Assembly (NCBI GenBank): GCA_027625915.1 | Contig: JANTQA010000023.1 | Location: forward strand, 13,764,001 to 13,828,000 | Length of the DNA stretch: 64,000 nt | Direction: 5' to 3' | From: Anaeramoeba flamelloides | Taxonomy: Eukaryota; Metamonada; Anaeramoebidae | Part shown: one piece after another, positions 22,343 to 33,050 of the stretch | Layout of the letters: each line of letters begins with the position of its first letter | Numbering within the stretch: position 1 is the first letter of the stretch | Notes under the pieces: generated by a model | Told to the model about the DNA's origin: nothing | Databases searched by the model: none | What the model saw: only the letters and a program-made list of their open reading frames with translations | Made by a program: the position numbers and the translations under genes

Positions 22343-23080
22343 TTAAATTGGATTGATATTGGAAAGTTTGTATATTTTACAATCGGACAAAATTAATAAA
22401 TTTTCGATGTTGTTTGGATCTTGATCGGGGTTTGAATTTTGTTTCTTCTCATTACTTGGCTGAATGTCTGTACAGGGTGATTGAGCTGGTGCAAAAATAG
22501 GCTTTGTTTGTAGTGCGGCTTCTTGAAAACTGTTCAAAAGGCGAAAAGTGTTTAAAGGCAAGGAATTTATGTTTATGGAAAGAAAAGATCCATATTCATG
22601 CGAAAACTTTTCTTGAAGATTTTTCAAGTTAGTATTGTGATCAATGAATTTAATTTCCTGAAAAACAGTTTCCATCTTAAGATGCTTTATACTGTTTTCT
22701 AGACTGTTTCCGTTTTGTTTTTTCTCATTTTTGGGAGGTAACGAAACCAAGAGATCGAAATTCTTGATTTTTAAATCCTTATCCGTCTTGAAATTGGTTT
22801 CTTCAAAGAACTTGTTGAGGCGATTAAGAAAAAGATCAATTTCTGTTTGTTCTAGCTTGATTAAAATTGCCTCCTTTGGTATTTGTTGTGTGAAATCATT
22901 CTTACTTTGAGTGGTTTCATTATTATCCATTTCGTTTTCTTTTTTCATTTTGCGCATGCTATGTAAACGAATTAAAAGCAAAATTCCAATACAAATGCCA
23001 ACAGCACAAAAGACTTTATAAGTTGTTCTTGGCCATGTTGTTTGATTTCGAACACGAGATCGTCTTTGGTTATTGTCCAT
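22343..23080 (-). CDS. Hypothetical single-pass membrane protein, 245 aa
   Basis: I do not recognise a family. The N-terminus is basic (residues about 4-11, RRSRVRNQ), followed by one hydrophobic segment at residues about 20-41 (TYKVFCAVGICIGILLLIRL) with Arg/Lys on both sides, and then a hydrophilic, Asn/Lys/Glu-rich domain of about 200 residues with short amphipathic helices. This would fit a single-pass protein or signal anchor. Base composition is clearly higher in GC than the flanks and the frame is free of stops for 738 nt, which supports a real gene. The ATG directly follows a strong acceptor-like TTCTTTTTCAG, so an upstream 5' exon is likely. Confidence 0.7.
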   Translation of the reverse strand: MDNNQRRSRVRNQTTWPRTTYKVFCAVGICIGILLLIRLHSMRKMKKENEMDNNETTQSKNDFTQQIPKEAILIKLEQTEIDLFLNRLNKFFEETNFKTDKDLKIKNFDLLVSLPPKNEKKQNGNSLENSIKHLKMETVFQEIKFIDHNTNLKNLQEKFSHEYGSFLSININSLPLNTFRLLNSFQEAALQTKPIFAPAQSPCTDIQPSNEKKQNSNPDQDPNNIENLLILSDCKIYKLSNINPI

Positions 23081-23241
23081 CTGAAAAAGAAATTATCGGA
23101 AAAGTAGAATCTGTTAAAAAATGACAATTATTGTGCAAATAACCAGACAAAAAATCTCATGACTTTTATAAAGCTTATCAGCTTTGCAACCCGTCTACCC
23201 TTTAAAGGTGTTGAAAAGTGTTTGAAAGGTTTGTACATTAC
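23081..23241 (-). other. Possible 5' intron of the 22.3-23.1 kb gene, with foldback repeat
   Basis: On the minus strand CAG|GTAATG near 23,241 and TTTTTCAG ending at 23,081 make a plausible 161-nt intron just before the ATG. An inverted repeat overlaps it: AATCTCATGACTTTTAT (about 23,152-23,168) pairs with ATAAAAGTTATGAGATT (about 23,280-23,297). Confidence 0.35.
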
Positions 23242-23305
23242 CTGAAAGTTTTTGAAAGTAAGAAAAGGCTAAAAGCTTGATAAAAGTTATGAGATTTTTT
23301 GTTGT

Positions 23306-24220
23306 AAAAAATACTAAACAATTTGAAATACAATGTCGATTTCAACGAAGAAACATCGAGAGTCACTGAAATTCAATTCTTTAAATAATTAACAAGATTG
23401 AAAAAGTCTACAACCTTTAGGATTGTTTAGAAATCTCTCGTCATTGTTGATGCAAAAACTTTTCCAATTTTTTGTTTTTTGAGGAAAAGCTTTGATTTTG
23501 AACAAATTGCTTACTTTAGTTTGGTGAAGTCAACAAATGAAAAATTAGAAATATTCCTAAAATAAACCCTTCTTTTTAATACTATCTAACGATTTTGGAA
23601 TTGAAAATTAGTACTTATTTTTCAACTTGAACTTTTATTGATTAATGTTATTAACTAATCTTTCAAGATCTTTTGAGTTTTCAATTAATTAATTTTAATA
23701 GTATTCAATGGTATGTAAGAAACAAGACACAAAAAATTATCAAATTATTTGGCACTTGTGGAATAAAAAACTGAGAAATACATGCAACCTTTTTTTTTCA
23801 AAAATCTTTTTTTATTGTTAGTTGGTGAGGAAAGCTTGTTTGGGTTGAAGACATTCCCAACTTTTCCAAAAATCGAGGATTTTATTTGTTGAAGAAAACA
23901 AACAAAAGAATTATTTTTTTTTTAGAAAGTTTACAAAGCATTTTGTTTCCTTTCAAATAAGTAAAAAAGTAAAATTGTTTCCTTGTTTTTTATTTCTGAA
24001 AAAAAAATAATAAAAAAAAAAACAAACAATAAAAAAGAAAAAATGAAAAAGCAAAACTAATCACAAAATTGTGGGTTTGGAATGGTTGTAGATCCTTTTT
24101 ATTTTTTGTTTATTTTTTTTTTATTTTGATGTTTGCTTTGTAAAAAAATTGGTTTCAATCTATCGATTAAGTTTGTTTTTTTATGATTAAAAAAAAAAAG
24201 CAACTTATTCAAAAGAAAAT
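23306..24220. other. Intergenic DNA between two minus-strand genes
   Basis: No coding-like frame. Holds the 3' end of eS30 and the upstream region of the 245-aa gene. Confidence 0.5.
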
Positions 24221-24415
24221 TTATTTATTTTTGTTGGAGTTTGGTCCTGCTCTTCTTCTTCCTTGTTCTTCAACAACATGTACAAATCTTTTGTTGTATA
24301 AAAATCTCATTTTGGCGCGACCTGTAAGTTTCTTTTTCTTTGGAAGTTTTTCAACTTTTGGTGTTTGGTTTCTGACTTTGCCAGCTCTTGTAAGTGATCC
24401 GTGAACTTTTCCCAT
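24221..24415 (-). CDS. RPS30: 40S ribosomal protein eS30, 64 aa
   Basis: Small-subunit ribosomal protein. The whole length matches the family: [20 protein letters not shown], then the Lys-rich [20 protein letters not shown] and a GPNSN end. In animals eS30 is made as the C-terminal part of the FAU ubiquitin-like fusion; here the frame starts directly at Met-Gly-Lys-Val-His with no ubiquitin-like part upstream, as in fungi and many protists. Single exon as far as the sequence shows. Confidence 0.95.
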   Translation of the reverse strand: MGKVHGSLTRAGKVRNQTPKVEKLPKKKKLTGRAKMRFLYNKRFVHVVEEQGRRRAGPNSNKNK

Positions 24416-24580
24416 ATTGAATTAAAATAAATTTTGGAGTGAATTAAAAAAATGAAATTCTTTGAAATAAAATTGATTTTTGTTTTGCAAAAAACCTAAT
24501 GAAAAGAAGGAATTTTCATCCTTCCGGGTTTGGCTAAATTATTTTGATCTTTTTTTATTTATTGTTGTGGAAAAAAAGTG

Positions 24581-24992
24581 AAACACAGTTTTTAATTGGG
24601 AAACCTTAATAAAATCACAGAAATCACAGAAACTGAAAATGAAAAATAAAATCAATAAAAAGAAGAAACCAATTAACTTCAAATAATAATCCATTATATT
24701 ATTTTCAGTCAACCCAACAAATACAATTTAAATCTAGTGATTTATCAAAATTGTAGTGTAGTTTTGGAAATCTCAAAAATAGTCAAATTTTTTGAACAAA
24801 TTTTTAATAATTGAGCAATCAAAGAAAAGCCCAAACCAAAAGGTAGTATTAAAAAAACTGTTATTGTGTTGAATACTTCATTTTGTCTTTATTTATTTAT
24901 TTATTCTTTTTTTCATTGATCTTACTTTTCGTTTTCTGGTTCTATTAATGTTACCAATTTAAAACCATCTTGACTTTTTTTCCAGTTTCACT
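24581..24992 (+). repeat. Element G1, about 410 bp
   Basis: Related to 52,319-52,704. Shared blocks: AAAAATAAAAT, AAAGAAGAAAC, AAAATAGTCAA and GTGTTGAAT. Short inverted ends GTGAAACACAG and CAGTTTCAC are visible. Confidence 0.5.
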
Positions 24993-25105
24993 TTTTTTCC
25001 ACAATGGTTATATTTATTATGTTCAAAGAGGTTGTATTTTTTTTAGTTTTTGAATTATATTTGGAATAAAAATTTCTTTTTTTTACTGTTTTTTTTTTTT
25101 TGCCA

Positions 25106-25297
25106 ATGTTAATTTTAATCAATTATATCTTAATTGGGGGTTATTGTTTATTTATTTGGTACCTTTTTTATTTGGTTGTTCATTTTTTATATTTTGGGTT
25201 ACATTATGATGAAGAAATAACCCAAGGATACTCAGATTTCAGTATTTTTAAAAAAAGTGTATCAGTCGAAAATAAATCCCATTTAAGGCAATTGTAA
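25106..25297 (+). CDS. Possible small membrane protein, 63 aa (uncertain)
   Basis: A frame from the ATG at 25,106 with a hydrophobic N-terminal two-thirds (MLILINYILIGGYCLFIWYL and on) and a polar C-terminal part containing DEEITQGYSDFSIF. Base composition is mixed rather than pure A/T, and codons such as GGG GGT TAT and ACC CAA GGA give it a coding look. No homologue is recognised and no supporting splice or promoter signal is clear. It could be chance. Confidence 0.25.
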   Translation: MLILINYILIGGYCLFIWYLFYLVVHFLYFGLHYDEEITQGYSDFSIFKKSVSVENKSHLRQL

Positions 25298-25654
25298 CAC
25301 AACAGATTTGGCGATAATTAAAGTCTGTTGCAATTGGGTATAAAAAATATTAGTTCTACATGGTTTAAATGTATTAAAAAATCGTTTATGAATCTATTGA
25401 ACAATATTTTATTTAATTTTTTAATGTGGATCATTATTAAAAATTATTATTTTTGGAAATTTTTTATTTAATTGCTTTTCAAAATCTAAAAGATAGAAAT
25501 CAAAACAATAGTGTAACTCATATAAATAAAACGATATTAAAAACCCCAAAAATTATTTTTTTTTTTAAATTTTTTTAATTCAAGATTAATTAAATAATAA
25601 TCCCGTTCAAAAACCTGAAGTTGTGTTATTTTGTTTTCTATTCTCTGAAAAAAT

Positions 25655-26087
25655 ACTTGAATTGAAAATTTTCAAAACCCCAAAATCCATTTTTTGCAAA
25701 AAATTAATCTTATTTAATCAATTCGAGACGAAATACCAAATTAGAACCATTTACTAATTGGAATGTTAACCCTTGTTTTTAAATTAAAATACTCACAAAA
25801 TAAAAAATTAATAATTATCAATACTATTAAATTCAGAGCTTGTTAAAAATTTTAGAGAGGGTAAAAACAAAAAAATATATTGTAAATTGTAAAAATTCGA
25901 TTAAAAATTATTGATTGATCCAATGATTAGATACCAACAACTAATTTTATTTTACTTCTTCTATTTGGAATAACTCAACTTTAACCTAATAATAATCATC
26001 GAAAATAAAATATAGATCGAATAAAATAGGCAACTGACTTTCAAAAAAAGAAATGAAAAAAATAAATAAAGATTAAAAAAATCATTT
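25655..26087 (+). repeat. Element H1, partial
   Basis: Similar to H3 (28,313-28,848) over the AAATTAGAACCATTTACTAA, CTCACAAAA and AACTCAACTTTAACCTAATA blocks. It lacks the right terminus and is cut at H2. Confidence 0.5.
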
Positions 26088-26090
26088 ATA

Positions 26091-26630
26091 TAAACCCCAT
26101 TCCAAAAAATTGGACACTCCCAAAATCAAAAATTAGTCAAAATAAAACTCAATCAATTTTATTTTTCCAAACCTAATATAAAACCACATTTAAGTTACCC
26201 AATATTAATGTTTTTACAAATAATCATTTTCATCCAAATAAAAGAAAAAAAAATAAAACCAAAAAATAAAAAATTGGAGTGTCCAAAATAATGAAATTAG
26301 CAAAACAAAAAATGTATTGATAAATTTGTTGAAATTCACCAATAATTGTTGTTCGATTGAATATTTTAATACCATCAACTAATTTTACCTGATTTTTTGA
26401 TTAAAGAAACTGAACTCTAACCTTCTATCAGTCATTGAAAAAAATTTCCAGATCTAATGAAACAGGTTAGTTAACTAGAAAAAAGGAAATGAAAACAAAA
26501 TAAAAGAAAAAAAAAAAAATGAAATCGTTTGTAAAATCAAAATTCTTTCCAACTTGAATGTAAAGTGTATTATTTGCATTAATTCAACTGTTTAAACTAT
26601 GTCCAAATATTTGGAATTTCGTTTTTATAT
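26091..26630 (+). repeat. Element H2, about 540 bp, with an F-type left part
   Basis: Starts AAACCCCATTCCAAAAAATT then GGACACTCC, and ends ATGTCCAAATATTTGGAATT, an inverse match. The left 200 bp is an inverse copy of F1, closed by an internal GGAGTGTCCAAA. The right part matches H3 after AAACAAAAAA. F-type and H-type elements therefore share termini and part of their body. Confidence 0.5.
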
Positions 26631-26756
26631 AGAGATATTAAGGATTCAATCAATTTAAGAACAATATTTTTTTCTATTATTGAATTGTTGATTATTATTT
26701 TACATTTCTAAGACAGTATTCTTTGAATTTTTTACCAAAATTGAATTTCATAATAT

Positions 26757-28245
26757 TTTTATTCTTATTTTATTGTTGTAACAAATTTCTTCCATTTTTT
26801 GCTCATTCGTTATATAGATTTAATATCTTAAAAATTTATTCTTATTAATTGTTTAAATTCAAATAAAAATTTCCTTTTTTTCTATTGAAGAATTCCTTCA
26901 AATAAAAAAAAAAATCAAAAGGATTTTATTTATTTTCTTTGATTATCTTACTTTAGGTCTATGTTTTATTTTTATAGTCGTTTTTAGTATTGTAAAACAC
27001 TATTTAAACAAAAAGTGAAAATAGAAAAGTGTGATTCTACAAATAGAACCATCAAATACAAAAAAAAAAAATAAAAAAATTGCCACAACCCTAATAAAAA
27101 AACTCTTTTTATAACATCTATGATAACAATATTTCCTTTATATGAGGATTTTTTCAATATTTTTTTGAAAAAAATAATCTTTTAACAGGCGTATAAAATG
27201 TTACAAATTTTATAACACATTTTTTAACATATATTTATATTATTAAAGTTACTATTATAAAATTTGATAACATTTTAAACTTTTAAACATGTTTTTCAAA
27301 AATTGTGACTCGGCCTGAAATAATAAATTGAAAAAATAAATTATTCTTTAGTATTTAAGAATAATAAATGATTAAATCTGATTTGTAATTCACTTTTAAA
27401 TCATTCTAAATATATAGAAACCTGATATATTAAACATTAAAAAAAATTTAATACCAAAAACTAAAAAAAAGTGAGTCACAATTTTTGAAATGAGCATTAC
27501 CGATTTTTATTACTGAAATTGCACTGAAAAAAAGTTGAACAACAAGATTTTTTATGAATAATTAAATTCCTTTTAAAAGACATTACAGAGTCCCAATTTT
27601 CATAATGATTATTAGTATTTTCCAAGATCTTTTTTTTTTCCAAATTATCTTTTGCAAAAAAAAATAATATTAAAAAAAAAAAGAAAAAGAAAAACAAAAA
27701 TTTGAAAAAGCAAAACAAAAATTTACAAAATTAGAAAAAATGGTTCTGATCCAAAAATTTGAAAATATTTTTTTGAGAAGAAAACTTGAAAAAACCCTCA
27801 AAACAACTTCGATTAACATTATAAAGGGAGTCAATTTTTTTGAAATCTAGTTTAGAACACCTTTACAACACGTTTATAACATGTTATAAAAAAAGTTTTT
27901 TTATTAGGGTTGTGGCAATTTTTTTATTTTTTTTTTTTGTATTTGATGGTTCTATTTGTAGAGTCACACGTTTCTATTTTCACTTTTTGTTTAAATAGTA
28001 TTTTACAATACTAAAAACGACTATAAAAACAAACATAGACCTAAAGTAAGATAATCAAAGAAAATAAATAAAATCCTTTTGATTTTTTTTTTTTTTGAAG
28101 GAATTCTTAATAAGAAAAAAAGGAAATTTTTATTTGAATTTAAACAATTAATAAGAATAAATTTTGAGGATAATAAATCTATATGATCAATTTTTGAAAA
28201 ATGGAAGTAACTTGTTACAAAATAAAAATAATAATAAAAATAAAA
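26757..28245. repeat. Large foldback element I with about 365-bp arms
   Basis: The left arm (26,757-27,125) and right arm (27,880-28,245) are near-identical inverted copies. Examples are GGTCTATGTTTTATTTTTAT against ATAAAAACAAACATAGACC, and GCCACAACCCTAATAAAAAA against TTTTTTTATTAGGGTTGTGG. The interior is interrupted by element J1. No coding content. Confidence 0.7.
27294..27844 (+). repeat. Element J1, inside foldback I
   Basis: Begins TTTCAAAAATTGTGACTCGG and ends GAGTCAATTTTTTTGAAA, inverse copies. Similar to J3 (46,605-47,880) through ATTAAATCTGATTTGTAATT and AATGAGCATTA, and to J2 (32,706-33,431, inverse). Confidence 0.55.
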
Positions 28246-28312
28246 TCTAATCTATATTATTTATTGATTAAATAATTTGGTCTTTATTTATTTGAATTTT
28301 TAATAATTCTTT

Positions 28313-28848
28313 AAACCCCAATTCAAAATTTTTAACACACCAAAATTCGATTTGTGAAAAAAAAAAACTTATTTAATCAATTCAAGAAGATTTACAAAAT
28401 TAGAACCATTCACCAATTGAAACGTTAACACCTTTTTATAAATTACAATACTCACAAAACAATAAATAAATAATTATCAATACAAATAAATCATGGGTGT
28501 GTTAAAAATTTTGGAGAGAGCAAAACAAAAAAATACATTAGTAAATTTGTTTAAATTCTATTAGGAATATTGATCGATCAAATGGTTAGATACTACCAAC
28601 TAATTTTATTTGAGTTCTTCTATTTGGAACAACTCAACTTTAACCTAATATCAATTATTGAAAAAAATTTTGATCCAACGAAACAAATGACGTAATTCAA
28701 ACAATGAAATGAAAACAAAAACTAAAAGATGAAAAAATGATTTTCATATTTTACCAAAAACAAAATTATTTTCCAATTTCAATGAAATTGTATTATTGTG
28801 ATTGCTTGGAACGTTTTAGCTGTGTGGAAAATTTTGAATTTTAGTTTA
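28313..28848 (+). repeat. Element H3, about 535 bp, complete
   Basis: Begins AAACCCCAATTCAAAATTTT and ends AAAATTTTGAATTTTAGTTT, forming inverted termini. The interior blocks are shared with H1, H2 and H4. Confidence 0.55.
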
Positions 28849-28849
28849 T

Positions 28850-28985
28850 TTATTTATTTATTGAGAAAAAGGAGAAATTAAAGTAAATTTTATCAAAATA
28901 AAAAAAAAGAGAGGAAGAAAAATAATTAAAAAATTATAATAAAATAATAATATCATCATTGTATGATCGAATTATATTTTTTTTA
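28850..28985 (+). repeat. Element M3 fragment
   Basis: TTTATTTATTTATTGAGAAA, AAAGAGAGGAAGAAAAATAA and ATATCATCATTGTATGA align with the left end of M1. No G run and no inverted partner seen. It abuts H3. Confidence 0.5.
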
Positions 28986-29173
28986 TTATTTGTATTATTT
29001 CTTTTTTAATAAATAAATAATAATATTCAGTAAGAAAAAATTTATAAATACTTTAATTATATGGTATAAATTTATCTATAGATAATTTCGAATAAAATTA
29101 AATATTTGGAGATATATTATATTTGTTTTTCTTTTTTGTTGTTTAAAAATAAAAAAAAAAATTTTCATTTATT

Positions 29174-32100
29174 TTATTTTTTAGAATTATTCTTTCTTTC
29201 TTTCTTTTGTCGCTGTTTCTCTTTCCATTTTTGTTTTGAATTTTTCTTTCTTTCTTTCTTATTATTATTATCATTACCATTTTTTTGATTATCCTCCTCA
29301 TTATACGAAGACAGTGTTACTTGTGAAAATCTATTTTCACGTTTAAAATATCTATTAACAAAATCCTGTTCAAAATTGTACTCAATACTCTTTTTTAAAT
29401 AATTCTCCAAATCAGATAGATTTTCTTCCCAATTTGGGAATTTTAAGATTTTTATTAATTGTGTTTTTTGAAATGATATCCATAAATTTGAATTTTGATC
29501 AAATCTAGCTTTATATATTTCGTCTTCTTCAGGAAAGTCGGTGATATTTATTACCTTTAATAATTCAATTTTTTTATTAGAATTTATTTGGAAAAGAAAT
29601 GGGGTATGTACTGATTTAAGAATGGCTATAAAAAATTTTGGATCCTTTGGACAATAAGACAATTCAAGAACAGCCTTTTTATGATATTGTTCATTGTTAT
29701 TTTCATTGAATTTATATTGATCGTGAATTTCTCCATTTTGTAGATTCCACAAGATAATTGAAGTATCGTTTAACCCACCACCAGTCAAAAATTGCTCGCT
29801 AGAACTTGGATGAATTGCCATCGAAGTAACGGAATCAGTGTGCCCTAGGCAAAAAACATGAATATCATAAATTTCTGGGAAATTTGATACCCTGATCCTT
29901 CTTGCAATGTCACACGTTATATAAAAAATCTTATCATAGGTCATATCTGCTTGAGTAATAATCGAAGTGTGCCCCAATTCTGTCTTATGCCCATTTAGTA
30001 TTGGTTTATTTTTTTTACTTTTTTTTTCTTTTTCGTTTTCCGTTTCTTTTTCTTTTTTCTTATCAAATGGAATCTTATAGGAATAGATATTGTCAGTAAT
30101 TAGAATTGATTTTTCTGTTGGGTGGAATATAATTGATCCTGGATTTCCCCTTTTTAATGAACTTTTAGAATTGTTTTGGTTGATTTATTTGGTTTTGGAT
30201 ATTTAATTTTTATATAAAAAAAAAAATTCATAAAAATATTAATAAAAATTATATTTTAATAATACTGACATTTATTCAATTATCATTTTTGAGAGAAGAT
30301 GACCGATTTTGAATCGGTCACATTCTCGTAAAAACAACCATTTGATGTATGTTTTAAAACGAATTATTGTATTTAAAGCTCAAAAAAAATTTTGAACAAA
30401 AGTCAGGAATAAATTCGAACGAAAAGCACAATTTTACAATTTAAAAAAGACAATTTTATCATTTTAAAAAATGGAAATTTTATTTTTTTATTTGAACGGC
30501 TTAAGTCAAATTTCAAACAAAGTTAAACCAAAAGGAAAAAAATTAAATTGCGTGAGTCAGAACACGAAATTTTCACCAATAATTGGTCTAAGCATGACAA
30601 AAATTCATTTAACATTGAAACAAAAAATGGATTATTTTGTAAATATACCTTTTTGTGATATGAAGTAAATTGCATCTTTTGTGAATTTTTTTTGAATTGA
30701 AAAAGTCTTTATGAAGCTGAAGAGTGATCTCTTTAGTTTGGTTTCTTAAACCCTTTGTTTGAAATTTCCAACAACAAAAATGTAAATTGGGATCTTTTTA
30801 TTTGTTTTTTGGAATTGGCCATTTTTCAATTTAAAAAAAATTTATTAAAAAAAAAAATGCTTTTAAAAAGTGATAATTTTGTCCCAGATAGGATACAATG
30901 CTATTAGATTATGTGATGTTTTGTTGATCACCATTTTTGCGAGAATATGACTCATTTACAATTTGTCACATTATCGCGAAAATGGTCAATTAGAAAATGA
31001 GTAAAATCTTGACTTTGATTTTTCAAATCGTGCTCTATCATCATTAGAGTAAAAATAATAAAAAAACAACCACAAATCAATTAAACACCAAAACCACCTC
31101 GCATTAATTTAGCTCTTCCATTAGTAACTTGGTAATAAAATTAATTAATTTTAAAAATTTCAAATTTGACAGTAACAATGTTTTTTAATTACAAAGATAA
31201 TTAGTATGTTTTTTTTTATTGAATTCTGATTTCGAACAAAATTAATGAGTGCAATAAAAAAAAAATAAAAAAAAAAATAGTCACTTCAATTCAAATTGTT
31301 ATTCCTTTGAATAGGCGGCTATAAAATTTATAATTTCTGGTTTTGTGAGATTTCATATTTTTTCTTTTTTTGTTTTGAATTTATATTTCTTTACTTTTAC
31401 AAAAATTATTACAAAAAAGTAAAATTATATTCAAACAACAACAAAACATTATAAATTATTAAACAATCCCATACTTCTTGAAACTCCGAACTAATTTTTT
31501 GAATTTAATTCTGAAAATATAAAAAACTTTGTTTTAAGGATAAAAGTACATTTTTAGTATTTTTGAAAATTTAATTGTTATAAAATTACTAAAAAAAATT
31601 TTTTTGGATGTTTCAAGATTTTTAAATTTTGAAATCAAAATATCATGAATTATTCTGGTTGTGGATAGGAACAGAAGTTGATTGATTGATTTTATTTTAA
31701 AAATTGTATTTTTTACTTCTAATTTTTCCTCAAAGAAAAGAAAAAGGAAAACAACCAAAAGCAAATCAGATTGAATCTTCAAAATTATCAATTTTATGAA
31801 CATTTTTTTGTATTAAAATTTAGGTTTGGGTAAAGTAATTGGTGGTGATTAAAATAAAAAAAAAATCAATCGTTTATATTCTTAAGGGTGTAGTGTTTAC
31901 CATGAATTCGTCTAAAATTAAAGTATGTTATAATTGAAGGGGAACCGTAAGAGCACTCTAGGTTTCATCCACCTCAAAAAAATCTAAAATAAACTCTTTT
32001 TCAAACAAAAGTGCACACCTCTCAAATCATCAATACCATTGAATTTGATTGTAAATAATATAATTACTTATTGCTGATTTAAATTTTCATTTTAATTATT

Positions 32101-33007
32101 CATTTTTTGGATTTTTTTTATTTTATGGATATTGAACTGTTGGAAAATGAAAAAAAAACAAGATAAGAAGAAACCAATTTAGAAATAATCTGACAGTATA
32201 AAAAATGGAAACAGTTTAAGTTTGATTCTGAATGAGCTAGATACAGGAATTAAGAAAGACCATTATTGGATTGATGTATGGAACAAAGAAAAGAGAAAAT
32301 ATTGTAAAAAACAATTCCAACAAAATACCCAGATGAATTGCGGCTTTATCTTGAAAATGAGACTTTAAAGAACAAAAGTTTGGCGTGTAAAGAGTTATCA
32401 ATAAAATTTAAAGAATTTTTTTCCAATTCACATGTGTTCAAGGGTTTTTATTGATTTTATAATTTTTTTTCCGACAATTTCCAAAACGGGATTTCTCATT
32501 TCAAATAAAAGCGTACATCAATTATTCAAATATATTTAATTTTAATTTTTATTGTTTTGTTTGAATGAGTTTTAAAGATTCATTTGAGTGTTTTATTTTA
32601 TATTTTAAAGTACTTCTTATATTTTAATATGATACTACAATTAATTTGATTCAATTATGAATAATTCTTGAAATTTTCTTGTGCCCTTTTATTTGAAAAA
32701 GAGTTTATTTTTCAAAAATGTTGAATCATTTGATAATGTTATTGGAATTGGAAATAATTTTGAGGTTTTTGTCCCATATTCTTTTCACAAAATTTTTTCA
32801 AATAAAAAACGAGAGACATTTTTTCTAACAATTTTTTTGCAAATTTTTGTTTTTCTTTTTCAATTTTTTTTTTTTCTTTTGTTTTTCTTTGATTTTTCTA
32901 AATTTTGTTCTTTTTTGGACTTTTCTTTTTCTTTTTCTTTTTTTTGTCAAATTTTTGTTTTTCTTCAAATTTTTCTTTTTAATTTTCTTTTAAATTGTTT
33001 AATTTCC

Positions 33008-33050
<43 letters not shown>

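Noticed and set aside
30471-30668. 65-codon plus-strand frame between two hairpins
   Set aside because: Balanced composition but no homology, no copy elsewhere and located in the WDR4 intron; evidence too thin for a gene call.
32681-33010. 109-codon Phe/Leu-rich frame
   Set aside because: It is the translation of T-rich repeat J2 and crosses the C1/J2 boundary; low complexity and not conserved in J1.
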